Origin: Bacteroidales bacterium
Lineage (GTDB): Bacteria; Bacteroidota; Bacteroidia; Bacteroidales; UBA932
DNA: 64,000 nucleotides
Direction of reading: 5' to 3'
Assembly (NCBI GenBank): GCA_015060335.1
Contig: SUYR01000011.1
Coordinates: 1-64,000, forward strand
The position numbers were made by a program, and so were the translations under genes. How positions within the stretch are numbered: the first letter of the stretch is position 1; every line of letters starts with the position of its first letter. Below are positions 9,601-18,372 of this stretch, one piece after another. The notes beneath the pieces were generated by a model that saw only the letters and a list, made by a program, of their open reading frames with translations, did no database searches and was not told the DNA's origin.

Positions 9601-9781
9601 ATACACCCTTCCTAAGAAAGCTCTGGATAAGGTCAGAATCAGTATGTTGAGATTTTATGTCAGTGGTACGAATTTGCTGACATTCAGCTCATTCAAGCTA
9701 TGGGATCCTGAAATGGGAGGTAACGGCGTCGGTTATCCTAACCAGAGAGTATTCAATTTCGGTGTTCAAGTTGATTTTTAA
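6623..9781 (+). CDS. SusC-family TonB-dependent glycan transporter
   Basis: This is a 1052-residue outer-membrane protein. It has a signal peptide ending at TSFAQ (about residue 34), a carboxypeptidase-regulatory-like domain (VQGVVVDEDGTPLVG, about 38-115), a plug domain (about 130-245, with the family blocks VLKDATSTALYGAKGANGVI), and a beta-barrel ending in the aromatic FNFGVQVDF. It should import oligosaccharides with the SusD partner encoded next. The start overlaps the preceding stop (TAATG), and its own stop overlaps susD the same way, so the genes are translationally coupled. The N-terminus lacks an extra signalling domain of the FecA type. Confidence 0.95.
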   Translation: MSIMNISLKKSIWLKLVFTAVICVFCSVSTSFAQDTHQVQGVVVDEDGTPLVGVAVMIENKSGGVITDIDGKFSINAKDDDVLVVSYIGMKEENIPVNGRQSITVVLKQMKDNLDEAVVVAFGKQKKESVIGSIETVNPDVLKGPTSNLTTTLAGRMSGVIAYQRSGEPGKDNANFFIRGVTTFGYKTDPLILLDNVEITADDLARVQPDDIASFSVLKDATSTALYGAKGANGVILISTKEGREGKAQVSVRLENSLASPTQMVALADPITYMRMNNEAVLTRNPNGAVPYTETKIANTLRSGRNEYVYPAVDWMSELFKNYAYNQRYNLNIRGGGSIATYYIAGTFSKDTGILQNEGKNNFNSNIDLKKYNLLATFNVKITKSTTMKVRLQTDFDDYSGPIDGGTAMFDYAIHSSPVDFPKYFAPDLQNKSVEHPLFGNVDGASYINPYAMMVRGYKNYSRTNIAAQAELAQDLDFITKGLNVEALFSTTRRSYFDVSRAYSPFYYKVGFYDQDNDTYTLTALNADSGTEYLGYSEGPKDVYSQIYIQGKVNYSRVFGKHEVGALVVYQLKQELNGNSGSVIKSLPRRNQGVSGRFSYGYDTRYFMEFNFGFNGSERFARKERYGFFPSIGGAWLISNEQFWSPVAKVVDKLKLKATYGLVGNDAIGSDEERFFYLSNMNMNSEGRGQVFGTNWGNYKSGISAVRYPNEFVTWEVARKMNVGLETSIFKCIELQFDYFREYRSNILMSRTFIPSTMGLEASVNANVGEAASHGVDLSANFNKWFSNGFWVQGYGNFTYATSEFKVADEPDYASAGLPWRSRIGYSLNQQWGYIAERLFVDEADIANSPEQAFGTVMPGDIKYKDINDDGKITEADQVPIGLPLVPEITYGFGVSLGYKGFDLSCFFQGSGRSSFFINYNDLNPFSTSVSGSMIRKTALLSQIAESHWSEDDRNIYAFWPRLSTSSIDNNSQVSTWWMRNGSFMRLKSLEFGYTLPKKALDKVRISMLRFYVSGTNLLTFSSFKLWDPEMGGNGVGYPNQRVFNFGVQVDF

Positions 9782-11712
9782 TGACATTCAAGATGAAGGC
9801 GTACAGATTATTTATAATGATATTGGTTGCAGGATTTTTGACAGGATGCAGCTATCTTGATGTCGTTCCTGACAATCTTGCTACTCTTGAAATGGTATTC
9901 AACACCAAGAGTTCAGCAGAAAAATACTTGTTTACCTGCTATTCTTTTGTACCTGAACATGGTAAGAACGGAACCGATCCGGGCATGGACTGTGGAGATG
10001 AGGTCTGGTATTTCAATGATATCTCATCCGAATTCTCAAACCAGACTACTTTTTGGATTGCAAAGGGAATGCAGAATACAAATTCCCCATTGGTGGACTA
10101 TTGGAATGGAGCCAATTGGGGTAAGTCTATGTTTGTTGCACTTCGCGATTGCAATACTTTCATAGAAAATGTGGATAGAGTTCCGGATCTCACAGCATAT
10201 GAGAAGGCGCAGTGGAAGTCTGAAGTCATGGTGCTAAAAGCATTTTACCACTTCTGGCTTATGAGAATGTATGGACCGATACCTGTCATCAGGACCAACA
10301 TTCCTGTTTCGGCAGATGAGGATGAGGTCCGGGTTGTAAGGGAACCGATCGATGATGTCGTCGATTATTGCGTGAAGCTTATTGATGATGCTGTCGAATA
10401 TCTTCCTATGAACATTCAGGCGGAAGCTTCGGATATGGGAAGAATAACCAGACCGGCAGCGTTGGCGATAAAGGCAAAGATACTGGCCACCGCAGCCAGT
10501 CCGTTCTTTAACGGTAATACGGATTATGCCAATTTCGTCAATGAGGAGGGGAATCATTTCTTTAATCAGACATTTGATGCCGGGAAGTGGAAAAAGGCTT
10601 CAGATGCCTGTAAGGCAGCTATCGAATGTGCTGAAGAGGCGGGACATGGATTATATGAATTCATTAATCAATCCGCATTCTCTTTGAGTGATGAGACAAT
10701 CCTGTCCTTGACCAACAGATGTAAGGTGACTGACAGATGGAACAGAGAATTGATATGGGGATGTGGTAATTCAGGTATAGTCAATCTGCAGATTATCTGT
10801 CAGCCTTGGCTTGAACTTGATTATTCGGCGGATGGCAGGTATTATAATGCGTTTAATGGAACATTCGCCCCTACGTTGGCCGTAGCAGAGACATTCTATT
10901 CTAAAAACGGAGTGCCTATCAACGAGGATCCGGATTATGACTACGAGAACAGGTACTCTACCAGAGTGGCGGCAGAGGAAGACAGGTATTATATTTCACC
11001 TGGCTATACTACAGCGGCCCTACATTTTGACAGGGAACCCCGTTTTTACTCTACACTCGGTTTTGATGGATCAAGTTGGTATGGTATCGGAAAGCTCGAC
11101 GATGAGAATACATGGTATCTGCAGGCGAAGGCAGGCCAGGTGTCCGGAAAACGAGGCGCATTATATTCCATTACCGGATATTTCGCAAAGAAACTGGTCA
11201 GATATCAGAATACTATGCTTCCTACCAGTATTATCATTGAATCTTATCCGTTCCCTATAATCAGACTTGCGGATCTGTACCTGCTATATGCGGAATGTCT
11301 GAACGAGGCTGAATACGAGAGCGGTTCAGTGCCGGATGAATGTTATACTTATATCGATCTGGTACGTTCAAGAGCTGGACTTGCCGGTGTCAGGGACTCG
11401 TGGAGAAAACATTCGGTCAATCCTGATAAACCAAACACTTGCGAAGGGTTCAGGGAGATAGTCAGGCAGGAGAGGATGATTGAGCTCGCCTTGGAAGGGC
11501 AGCGTTTCTGGGATATAAGAAGGTGGAATCTCACCGATAAGTACTTTAATGTAGATATGAAAGGATGGGATGTCAATCAGTCAGCAACAAGCGAATACTA
11601 TAAATTGACAACGTATTATACCCGACAATACAACAGACGTGACAATCTATGGCCGTTGAAGGAGTATGACTGTATTGTAAATCCTAAACTTATCCAGAAT
11701 CCAAATTGGTAG
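9781..11712 (+). CDS. SusD/RagB-family outer-membrane lipoprotein
   Basis: The 643-residue product is a SusD-type lipoprotein: signal peptide with lipobox GFLTGC (Cys23), the family start CSYLDVVPDN, and the C-terminal RQERMIELALEGQRFWDIRRW typical of RagB/SusD. It forms the lid over the SusC barrel encoded immediately upstream (TAATG overlap) and binds glycan. It is somewhat longer than the usual 500 to 600 residues. An alternative start at the fifth residue (MKAYRL) would leave the lipobox intact. Confidence 0.95.
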   Translation: MTFKMKAYRLFIMILVAGFLTGCSYLDVVPDNLATLEMVFNTKSSAEKYLFTCYSFVPEHGKNGTDPGMDCGDEVWYFNDISSEFSNQTTFWIAKGMQNTNSPLVDYWNGANWGKSMFVALRDCNTFIENVDRVPDLTAYEKAQWKSEVMVLKAFYHFWLMRMYGPIPVIRTNIPVSADEDEVRVVREPIDDVVDYCVKLIDDAVEYLPMNIQAEASDMGRITRPAALAIKAKILATAASPFFNGNTDYANFVNEEGNHFFNQTFDAGKWKKASDACKAAIECAEEAGHGLYEFINQSAFSLSDETILSLTNRCKVTDRWNRELIWGCGNSGIVNLQIICQPWLELDYSADGRYYNAFNGTFAPTLAVAETFYSKNGVPINEDPDYDYENRYSTRVAAEEDRYYISPGYTTAALHFDREPRFYSTLGFDGSSWYGIGKLDDENTWYLQAKAGQVSGKRGALYSITGYFAKKLVRYQNTMLPTSIIIESYPFPIIRLADLYLLYAECLNEAEYESGSVPDECYTYIDLVRSRAGLAGVRDSWRKHSVNPDKPNTCEGFREIVRQERMIELALEGQRFWDIRRWNLTDKYFNVDMKGWDVNQSATSEYYKLTTYYTRQYNRRDNLWPLKEYDCIVNPKLIQNPNW

Positions 11713-11723
11713 AAGATATTAAA

Positions 11724-12914
11724 ATGATGAAGTATATTAATAAGTTGGCAGGCCTTGCTGTCCTTTTGTTGGCGGTGGCCTGCAAAGAGGAGAATCCGAT
11801 TCGTCCATACGGACCGGACAACGATACTTCTCTTCCTGGAACTGTATCAGACGTCAGGACTGAAAGTATTCCAGGTGGTGCAATATTAAGATATAAACTT
11901 CCTGATAATACCGATCTGATGTATGTCAAAGCCACCTATCATGTAGGAAAAGGTGAAAAGAAAGAAGCGAGGGCATCTATCTATTCTAACTCCCTTACAG
12001 TTGAGGGGTTTGGTGACACCAATCCTCATAAAGTGGCTATTTCATGCGTTGACAGAACGGAAAATGAGGGTAAACCGGTAGAGGTCGAGATAGTTCCGCT
12101 TACTCCTCCGGTGAAGACCGTCTTTGAATCTGTCAGAATGGATGCCACCTTCGGAGGTATATATGTGAGTTTTCAGAATCCGGACAAAGCGAGTCTGTCA
12201 TTCCATGTGGAAACGACGGATGAGATGAATCAGTTATATGAGGCTCATGCTCAATATACTCAGGCGGCAGACGGAACTTTCTATGTCAGAGGCTTTGAAA
12301 GTGAACTCAGGCAGTTCCATCTATATCTTCTGGACCGTTGGGGAAATTCATCAGATACTTTGTCAGTGAGTTTTACTCCATTTCAGGAAACACGTCTGAG
12401 CAAAGAGAAATTCAACCCATATATTCTTCCTGGTGATATTGAGTGTAATGCATGGGCCGGAAATCTTGCATATGCATGGAATGAAGACTTTACACCCGCT
12501 CTCTTTGTCCATAGTCCGGGAGGAGATACGTTCCCTATGTGGTTTACATTCGATATGGGTGTGACTGCGAAATTAAGCAGATATAAATTCTATCCTCTCT
12601 TCATGGAGCAATACGCTTTCATGCGTGGTAATCTTAAGCATTGGGAGGTGTGGGGAACAGCTGAAACACCTTCTCCGGATGGAAGTTGGGACGGTTGGAC
12701 AAAATTGATGGAATGCAATTCATACAAGCCTTCCGGTCTTCCTGTCGGAGAGCATACGGCAGAGGACTGGGAATATATACAGAACGGAGAAGACTTCGAG
12801 TTCCCGGCAGAGGCTCCTGCAGTCAGATATATCCGTTTCAAGGTCTATGAGACCTGGGGTGGCAATGACTTCATTCACTTTACCGAGTTTACTTTCTGGG
12901 GAAATCCTGTTTAA
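11724..12914 (+). CDS. DUF4959/DUF5126/DUF5000-type surface lipoprotein
   Basis: From the ATG at 11724 the product has 396 residues, with a signal peptide and lipobox LAVAC (Cys20). The TTG at 11706 lies inside the susD gene and is not needed. The layout matches the Bacteroidota family of DUF4959 (N-terminal, Fn3-like: GTVSDVRTESIPGGAILRY), DUF5126 (middle) and DUF5000 (C-terminal, discoidin-like, about 245-396, with WFTFDMG, LKHWEVWG and VRYIRFKV). Such proteins follow SusCD pairs and are thought to be surface glycan-binding proteins. Its C-terminal domain resembles those of the genes at 12926 and 16165. Confidence 0.8.
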   Translation: MMKYINKLAGLAVLLLAVACKEENPIRPYGPDNDTSLPGTVSDVRTESIPGGAILRYKLPDNTDLMYVKATYHVGKGEKKEARASIYSNSLTVEGFGDTNPHKVAISCVDRTENEGKPVEVEIVPLTPPVKTVFESVRMDATFGGIYVSFQNPDKASLSFHVETTDEMNQLYEAHAQYTQAADGTFYVRGFESELRQFHLYLLDRWGNSSDTLSVSFTPFQETRLSKEKFNPYILPGDIECNAWAGNLAYAWNEDFTPALFVHSPGGDTFPMWFTFDMGVTAKLSRYKFYPLFMEQYAFMRGNLKHWEVWGTAETPSPDGSWDGWTKLMECNSYKPSGLPVGEHTAEDWEYIQNGEDFEFPAEAPAVRYIRFKVYETWGGNDFIHFTEFTFWGNPV

Positions 12915-12925
12915 TCGTACGAAAT

Positions 12926-14158
12926 ATGAAAGCGACTAGAATATCATACATATTATTCGCATTGATATTGGTCATATCATGTGAGAGTCCTTTATCTCCC
13001 AACAAGGACATTCAGGAAATGGTGGATTCCGGCGAAAAGATATATGCAGCCAAAATCGACGATGTAAAGGTGCTGGCCGGCTTGAATAGAATCAAGATAT
13101 CCGGTGTGTTGAAATATGGAATGGATACGGAATCATGTACTGTTACCTGGATGCCCGGGAACGGAAGGGCAGTCGTTCCGGTTGAAAGAATAGAAGAGGA
13201 GGATCAGTTCAGTTATTATATCAACAATCTTGATGAAGGAACATATGATTTCCAGATTACTACAACCGACAGGGGAGGACACGAATCCATTCCGACCTCG
13301 GTTTCTGGGAAAGCATATGGAAAAAGGTATCTGTCAACATTGAGAACCCGTTCTGTTGCAATGTGTGAGCCTGAGGGCTCTTCTCTGACAGTTACCTTCG
13401 CAGTAGAGAGCCAGGATGCAATTCAAACCTTGTTTACATATTATGATAAGGATGGCTCAAGATGTGAGGTGATTGTACCGAAGACAACCGACGAAATCGT
13501 TCTTACAAGCTGGATGCCGGAGGGTGAGTATATGGTTCAGACCTTTTATTCCCCTGAGGCTGATGCGATTGATGAGTTTACGGTCTCAGAGAAAGGAATG
13601 TTTCCGGAAGAGCCTGTGACCAAACAGGTGGTACTTGTCAATAAGCGTGGCTACAAGGAATTGATCCTTGACAGCGACATCCGGCTTAATGCTTGGGCAG
13701 GAGCCCTGTATAAAGGCTGGGACGGGGATAAGAGTGCCACTAATTTTGCGCATAGCGATAATACGTCAATGAAAGAACTTCCGTTCTGGTATACGTTTGA
13801 TCTTGGACAGGAGTGCCAGTTGTGTAAATACATCCATTGGGGTAATCCTACGGAAAATAGAATATTTGATGGAGGCAGTCTGAGGAAATGGGAAATTTAT
13901 GGACGAGCGGATAAACCTGAAGCCGACACGTGGGATGGCTGGATCAAACTCGCTTCGTGTGAGTCTATGAAACCTTCCGGACAGCCAAACGGTCAGAACA
14001 CTCAGGAAGACAGGAATAAATGGTTTGCTGGTGAAGAGTTTGAGATTCCGGTAAAAGGTGTTCCTACCGTAAGGTATATACGAATCAAGGTCCTTGATAC
14101 CTGGAGTGGTGAAGGATGGATTTTATTTTCAGAATTTGAATTTTATAAGTACGAATGA
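12926..14158 (+). CDS. DUF4998-type lipoprotein with discoidin-like C-terminal domain
   Basis: The 410-residue product has a signal peptide and lipobox VISC (Cys19). Residues about 27-130 resemble DUF4998 (KIDDVKVLAGLNRIKISG, then LKYGMDTESCTVTW). The last 170 residues form a discoidin/F5-8-type domain with FWYTFDLGQECQLCKY, LRKWEIYGRADKPE and VRYIRIKVLDTW. It is very similar over its whole length to the C-terminal two thirds of the protein from 16165. A glycan-binding role at the cell surface is likely. The stop overlaps the next start (ATGA). Confidence 0.8.
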   Translation: MKATRISYILFALILVISCESPLSPNKDIQEMVDSGEKIYAAKIDDVKVLAGLNRIKISGVLKYGMDTESCTVTWMPGNGRAVVPVERIEEEDQFSYYINNLDEGTYDFQITTTDRGGHESIPTSVSGKAYGKRYLSTLRTRSVAMCEPEGSSLTVTFAVESQDAIQTLFTYYDKDGSRCEVIVPKTTDEIVLTSWMPEGEYMVQTFYSPEADAIDEFTVSEKGMFPEEPVTKQVVLVNKRGYKELILDSDIRLNAWAGALYKGWDGDKSATNFAHSDNTSMKELPFWYTFDLGQECQLCKYIHWGNPTENRIFDGGSLRKWEIYGRADKPEADTWDGWIKLASCESMKPSGQPNGQNTQEDRNKWFAGEEFEIPVKGVPTVRYIRIKVLDTWSGEGWILFSEFEFYKYE

Positions 14159-15219
14159 AAAACACAGTCAAATTATTGATGACCATATCGGTTATCTTGT
14201 CGCTTACATGTTGTAATGCACCTTCAAAGCGATGGTCGGAAGAGAAGGCTAACAAGTGGTATGCACAGCAGGGATGGCTTTCCGGTTGTAATTATACTAC
14301 ATCTACTGCAATAAATCAGATTGAAATGTGGAGCGCTGATACATTTGATCCGGAAACGATTGACAGGGAGTTGGGATGGGGTGAGGACCTCGGATTCAAT
14401 ACAATGAGGGTATTCCTCAGCAGTCTGGTGTGGGAAAATGATCCGGAAGGCTTGAAAGATAGGATGGAAGTGTTCCTGCAGATATGTACTGATCATGGAA
14501 TTCGCCCGTTCTTCGTATTCTTTGATGATTGCTGGGATCCGGTCTCTCATTATGGAAAGCAGAGAGAACCAAGACCTGGAATTCACAATTCAGGATGGGT
14601 GCAGGACCCGAGTGTTGAAAGGCGCAGAGATACTCTTAGCCTGTATCCTGTATTGGAAGCATATATGAAAGATATAATCGGTACTTTCAGGAAGGATAAG
14701 AGAATACTTATGTGGGATGTTTATAATGAGCCGGGAAACAGTCAGCATCTGAATGCCTCGATTCCTTTGTTGAAAAAGTCGTTCGAATGGGCAAGGGCAG
14801 CCCGTCCGACCCAGCCTTTGACAGCCGCAGTCACATGTCAGGATTTTGGAGACCTTAACAAGATCCAGCTTGAGAATTCTGATATTGTCTGTCTGCATAC
14901 ATACAGTGCTCCCGAACTTGTGAAGCATGCCATAGATACCTTGAAGACTTATGGACGCCCGGTCATGTGTACTGAGTATATGGCAAGGCCTTTCGGCTGT
15001 TCGTTCCAAAGTGTCATGCCTCTTCTGAAGGAAAATAATGTTGCGGCTGTCAATTGGGGCTTTGTGGCTGGCAAGACAAATACTATATACCCTTGGGGAG
15101 GTGCGGAGTCCTATCAGGAACCAGATGTGTGGTTCCATGATATCATAAGGGTGGATGGAACACCATTTTCTGAGGAAGAAGTCAAACTAATACGCCAAAT
15201 AAATGGAAAGTGCGATTAA
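14155..15219 (+). CDS. GH5-like (cellulase-superfamily) glycoside hydrolase lipoprotein
   Basis: The 354-residue product starts with a signal peptide and a lipobox ending at Cys19 or Cys20 (LSLTCC). The rest is a TIM-barrel hydrolase of clan A type: LGFNTMRVFL (strand 2 area), WDVYNEPGN with the likely acid/base Glu192, and MCTEYMARP with the likely nucleophile Glu274. This supports a retaining glycosidase. The closest named groups are cellulase-like GH5 or xylanase-annotated proteins of Bacteroidota; the linkage it cuts is unknown. It overlaps the preceding gene (ATGA), and the regulator gene starts inside its 3' end. Confidence 0.75.
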   Translation: MKNTVKLLMTISVILSLTCCNAPSKRWSEEKANKWYAQQGWLSGCNYTTSTAINQIEMWSADTFDPETIDRELGWGEDLGFNTMRVFLSSLVWENDPEGLKDRMEVFLQICTDHGIRPFFVFFDDCWDPVSHYGKQREPRPGIHNSGWVQDPSVERRRDTLSLYPVLEAYMKDIIGTFRKDKRILMWDVYNEPGNSQHLNASIPLLKKSFEWARAARPTQPLTAAVTCQDFGDLNKIQLENSDIVCLHTYSAPELVKHAIDTLKTYGRPVMCTEYMARPFGCSFQSVMPLLKENNVAAVNWGFVAGKTNTIYPWGGAESYQEPDVWFHDIIRVDGTPFSEEEVKLIRQINGKCD

Positions 15220-16123
15220 GGAAGTTCATGTGAAATATCTAAAGGCTAATGAACAGGATATTTCGTGGGGATTGGTTACCACTACGGCTGGGTATCAATA
15301 TATCCCGCCTCATAGTGAGTACCCGTCGACAAATCATCCTATGAGATATCGTTTTTCTGCGCAGAATGGAAGAGTGTTGAATGAGTATCAGCTGGTATAT
15401 ATAACTAAAGGGCATGGACGCTTTGTTTCAGCCTCTCATAAGAAGGTTGAAATCAATGAAGGAGACATGTTCCTCCTCTTTCCGGGGGAATGGCATAATT
15501 ACCGCCCGGATCAGGAGACCGGGTGGCATGAGGCCTGGATTGGTTTTACGGGTAAGGATATCGATGAGAAAGTGAAAAATGGATTTTTTCAGAAGAATAA
15601 GCCGATTTTCCATATAGGGATACTTGAAGATGTATTCAACCTGTATAAAAAGGCTGTGGAAGCAGCGACAAACCAGGAGTCCGGATACCAGCTGGTCCTC
15701 TCAGGAATAGTAAATCTTCTTCTTGCTTATTCGTATAGTAAGGACAGGCAGTTCTCTTTTCGGGACAGACAGGAAGATGATATGGTGAATAAGGCAAAAC
15801 TATATATGCAGGAGAGGTTTGACAGCCGGATAACCGGTGAGGAAATTGCGAAAACCATAGGCGTGGGATATTCAAAGTTCAGAAAGGCGTTTAAGAACTA
15901 TACAGGGTTCTCTCCGAGTCAGTTCATTATGGAGTTAAGGATAGCAAAGGCCAAGGAACTTTTGACCAATACGAATATGAGCTGCCAGCAGATCGGATTC
16001 GTGTCAGGTTTTGAGACACCGTCCTATTTCCATGTAGCCTTCAAGAACAAGACAGGTATGTCACCGGTATCATATAGAAATTTTACTCAAGGACAGTCCT
16101 TGATAAAGATTTCTGATATGTGA
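15203..16123 (+). CDS. AraC-family transcriptional regulator
   Basis: The 306-residue product has an N-terminal cupin-type sensing domain (about 20-110; YITKGHGRF and GDMFLLFPGEWHNYRP) and a C-terminal AraC double helix-turn-helix (about 200-295; ITGEEIAKTIGVGYSKFRKAFKNY and the signature GFETPSYFHVAFKNKTGMSPVSYR). The ATG at 15203 overlaps the previous gene by 17 bases; a GTG at 15230 is a possible later start. As last gene of the operon it probably senses a sugar from the glycan and acts on the 21-bp direct repeats at 447-482 and 2464-2499. No hybrid two-component or sigma/anti-sigma regulator is present. Confidence 0.9.
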   Translation: MESAIKEVHVKYLKANEQDISWGLVTTTAGYQYIPPHSEYPSTNHPMRYRFSAQNGRVLNEYQLVYITKGHGRFVSASHKKVEINEGDMFLLFPGEWHNYRPDQETGWHEAWIGFTGKDIDEKVKNGFFQKNKPIFHIGILEDVFNLYKKAVEAATNQESGYQLVLSGIVNLLLAYSYSKDRQFSFRDRQEDDMVNKAKLYMQERFDSRITGEEIAKTIGVGYSKFRKAFKNYTGFSPSQFIMELRIAKAKELLTNTNMSCQQIGFVSGFETPSYFHVAFKNKTGMSPVSYRNFTQGQSLIKISDM

Positions 16124-16164
16124 ACATAACTATTCAAATCAAACCACATTAATACAATTTCACT

Positions 16165-18111
16165 ATGAAAAGATTTATTTTAACTATCTCAATCGGCTTG
16201 GCACTTCTTGCATCAGGTTGTGCTAAGATGTCTGATGTTACCGAGCTTGTAGATGAACAGGCTGCCAGAATCGACGATCTTGAAAATAAAATTTCAAATA
16301 TCGCTGAAATTGTTGCCCAATTGCAGAAGAATGTTACTGTGACAATGCTTCAGGAAACTGCTGAGGGATATACTATTTACTTTTCAGACGGAAAGACCGC
16401 TGTTATCAAAAATGGAGCACCTGGTCAAAAAGGAGAAAAAGGTGATACTGGTGAGCAGGGAGAAAAAGGTGATCCGGGAGAAAAAGGTGAAAAGGGTGAT
16501 CCGGGCGAAGATGGTACGGGCGGTGATGCTTATTTCTCAGATATCAAGATCGAGTCCGACAGTATTACCATTACTTTCGCAGATAAGGATGCTACAGTCG
16601 TCAAACTTCCTAGATATAAGGGATCTCTGGGTATTACAGCTATAACTTATGTTCCCGAATATTCGGATGGAGTAGCCAGAATACCTTATACTACACCGGA
16701 GAGCGCGCGTCTGAATGCGGAATTTGTAATCGCTCCGGCTTCGGCGTATAAAGCTGTCAAGTCAGGAATCGAAGATGAGAGCGTAGAAGTAAGTCTTCTG
16801 TATACTACAGTGTTGACCAAGGGTGCAACCAAGTCAGTCATTGAACTGACAAAGGCAAACCTTGCTTTTGACGATCAATTCAACATTGTTAAACTGGTTG
16901 ATGTTCCAGCTGCTGATTTCGTGAATGCCACAGCTTCATTCGCTCTTTCAATCAAGGAGTCTGATGATTGTGGAGTTGTTTCTCCGTTTGTCTTTGTCGA
17001 GCCTGAGCTGGTGAAATGCGAGCAGTTGCTGAATGTTGTTGTGAATGGAGGAAAGGGAAGAGTTCAGATTGCCGGTGAGTTCAAGTATGGCATGAGTACA
17101 ACTAAATGTGTGGTGTCATGGACCCCGGGAGATGGTGTTAAGGAATTCCCTGTAACCAGAGTAGAAGAGGCCGAACCATACAGCTGTATCATTCCTGATC
17201 TGGCAGAGGGAACTTATGAGTTTACAGTGATAACTTACGATGCAGAGGATAACGGCTCGGATCCGGTGATTGTTACAGGTAAATCTTACGGAAGCGAGTA
17301 CGAGACGGCTCTTGTTGCTCGTCCGGTGGCTTCGTGTGCGATAGATGGAGAGAATGTTGTTGTGACATTCGGAGAAAATCCGGCAGGTGCACTTGCAAGT
17401 AAGTTTACATATGTAGATGCCTCAGATCAGGAGGTTACTGTGGATGTGACCGAATCGTCTTTGATATTGACCAGCTGGAAATCAAAGGGCAGTTTTAAGG
17501 TTACGACAACATATAAGCCGGAAGAATCTGCAATTGATGAATTCACAGCTGAAACAGCCGGCACTTTCCCTGATATCAATGTGAAACTTGTTGCAAAAGA
17601 AGGATTTTCTGAGTTGATTTTTGATAGTGATATCCCTCTCTCTGCTTGGGCAGGTGCACTTTGGAAAGGTTGGGATGGAGACAAGACAGCATCTAACTTT
17701 GCACACAGTGACAACACAAATCCTAAGGAATTCCCATTCTGGTATACTTTTGATTTAGGACAGGAGTGTCAGTTGTGCAAATATGTCCATTTCGGAAATC
17801 CTACAGCAAACAGAATTTTTGACGGAGGTAGTCTCAAGTCATGGGAGATTTATGGCCGTGCTGACAAACCGGTAGAGGATTCATGGGATGGATGGACAAA
17901 ACTTGTGTCATGTGAATCCACAAAACCATCGGGAAGACCTAATGGTGATAATACACAGGAAGATATCGATCGCTGGCTTGCAGGTGAGGAGTTTGAAATA
18001 CCAGTTGAAGGACTTCCTGCAGTACGATATATCCGTGTCAAGGTGCTTGATACATGGTGCCATGAAGGTTGGATACTGTTCTCGGAGTTTGAGTTCTATA
18101 AATATGAATAA
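16165..18111 (+). CDS. Collagen-repeat lipoprotein with DUF4988/DUF4998-like and discoidin-like domains
   Basis: The 648-residue product has lipobox LLASGC (Cys19), then a heptad-like stretch (about 22-60; VDEQAARIDDLENKISNI) that may form a coiled coil, then a DUF4988-like segment. Residues 84-119 are twelve uninterrupted Gly-X-Y triplets rich in Glu-Lys and Asp-Pro. A further domain of about 200 residues follows, then a DUF4998-like domain and a discoidin-like domain nearly identical to those of the protein from 12926. The coiled coil plus collagen pattern suggests a trimeric stalk presenting binding domains away from the membrane. It lies 41 bases after the regulator gene, so it could be in the same transcript or have its own promoter. 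Confidence 0.8.
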   Translation: MKRFILTISIGLALLASGCAKMSDVTELVDEQAARIDDLENKISNIAEIVAQLQKNVTVTMLQETAEGYTIYFSDGKTAVIKNGAPGQKGEKGDTGEQGEKGDPGEKGEKGDPGEDGTGGDAYFSDIKIESDSITITFADKDATVVKLPRYKGSLGITAITYVPEYSDGVARIPYTTPESARLNAEFVIAPASAYKAVKSGIEDESVEVSLLYTTVLTKGATKSVIELTKANLAFDDQFNIVKLVDVPAADFVNATASFALSIKESDDCGVVSPFVFVEPELVKCEQLLNVVVNGGKGRVQIAGEFKYGMSTTKCVVSWTPGDGVKEFPVTRVEEAEPYSCIIPDLAEGTYEFTVITYDAEDNGSDPVIVTGKSYGSEYETALVARPVASCAIDGENVVVTFGENPAGALASKFTYVDASDQEVTVDVTESSLILTSWKSKGSFKVTTTYKPEESAIDEFTAETAGTFPDINVKLVAKEGFSELIFDSDIPLSAWAGALWKGWDGDKTASNFAHSDNTNPKEFPFWYTFDLGQECQLCKYVHFGNPTANRIFDGGSLKSWEIYGRADKPVEDSWDGWTKLVSCESTKPSGRPNGDNTQEDIDRWLAGEEFEIPVEGLPAVRYIRVKVLDTWCHEGWILFSEFEFYKYE

Positions 18112-18132
18112 ACTTCATCCGAAAAACGCGGA

Positions 18133-18320
18133 GTGTCCTGCCAGCTAAAACGTTCACTCTCAGTAGTTTATAGAAAGGCGATTCCCCGCTGCAGGGGAAT
18201 CGCCTTTCTGCAATGCGCTGAGTGTCAGCGCATTAGGTGACAGGAGGATTCTGCAGGAACTCCGTCTGGTGATGTCCCACGTCGTACGAAACGCTAACCT
18301 CGCGCTGATTGTGCCGGATA
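18133..18320. repeat. Palindromic interspersed repeat, copy 2
   Basis: A 16-bp perfect stem pairs 18172-18187 with 18194-18209 (AGAAAGGCGATTCCCC and its complement) around the loop GCTGCA. The following 18198-18247 matches copy 1 (361-410) closely. Further on, GTCTGGTG and a CTAAC...CGCTGATT stretch (about 18292-18310) recall the left flank of copy 1. The hairpin could also end transcripts coming from 16165. Confidence 0.8.
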
Positions 18321-18344
18321 TATGTGTCGTATTGAAAATTATTG

Positions 18345-18352
18345 TATCTTTG
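18345..18352 (+). promoter_or_regulatory. -7 promoter box of the FAD/Fe-S oxidase gene
   Basis: TATCTTTG is a full match to TAnnTTTG, 20 bases before the ATG at 18373. The -33 region has only a weak match. Because the box lies inside the longer open frame that begins at 18322, it argues for the later start. Confidence 0.6.
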
Positions 18353-18372
18353 CACCACAGTATACCACACTT

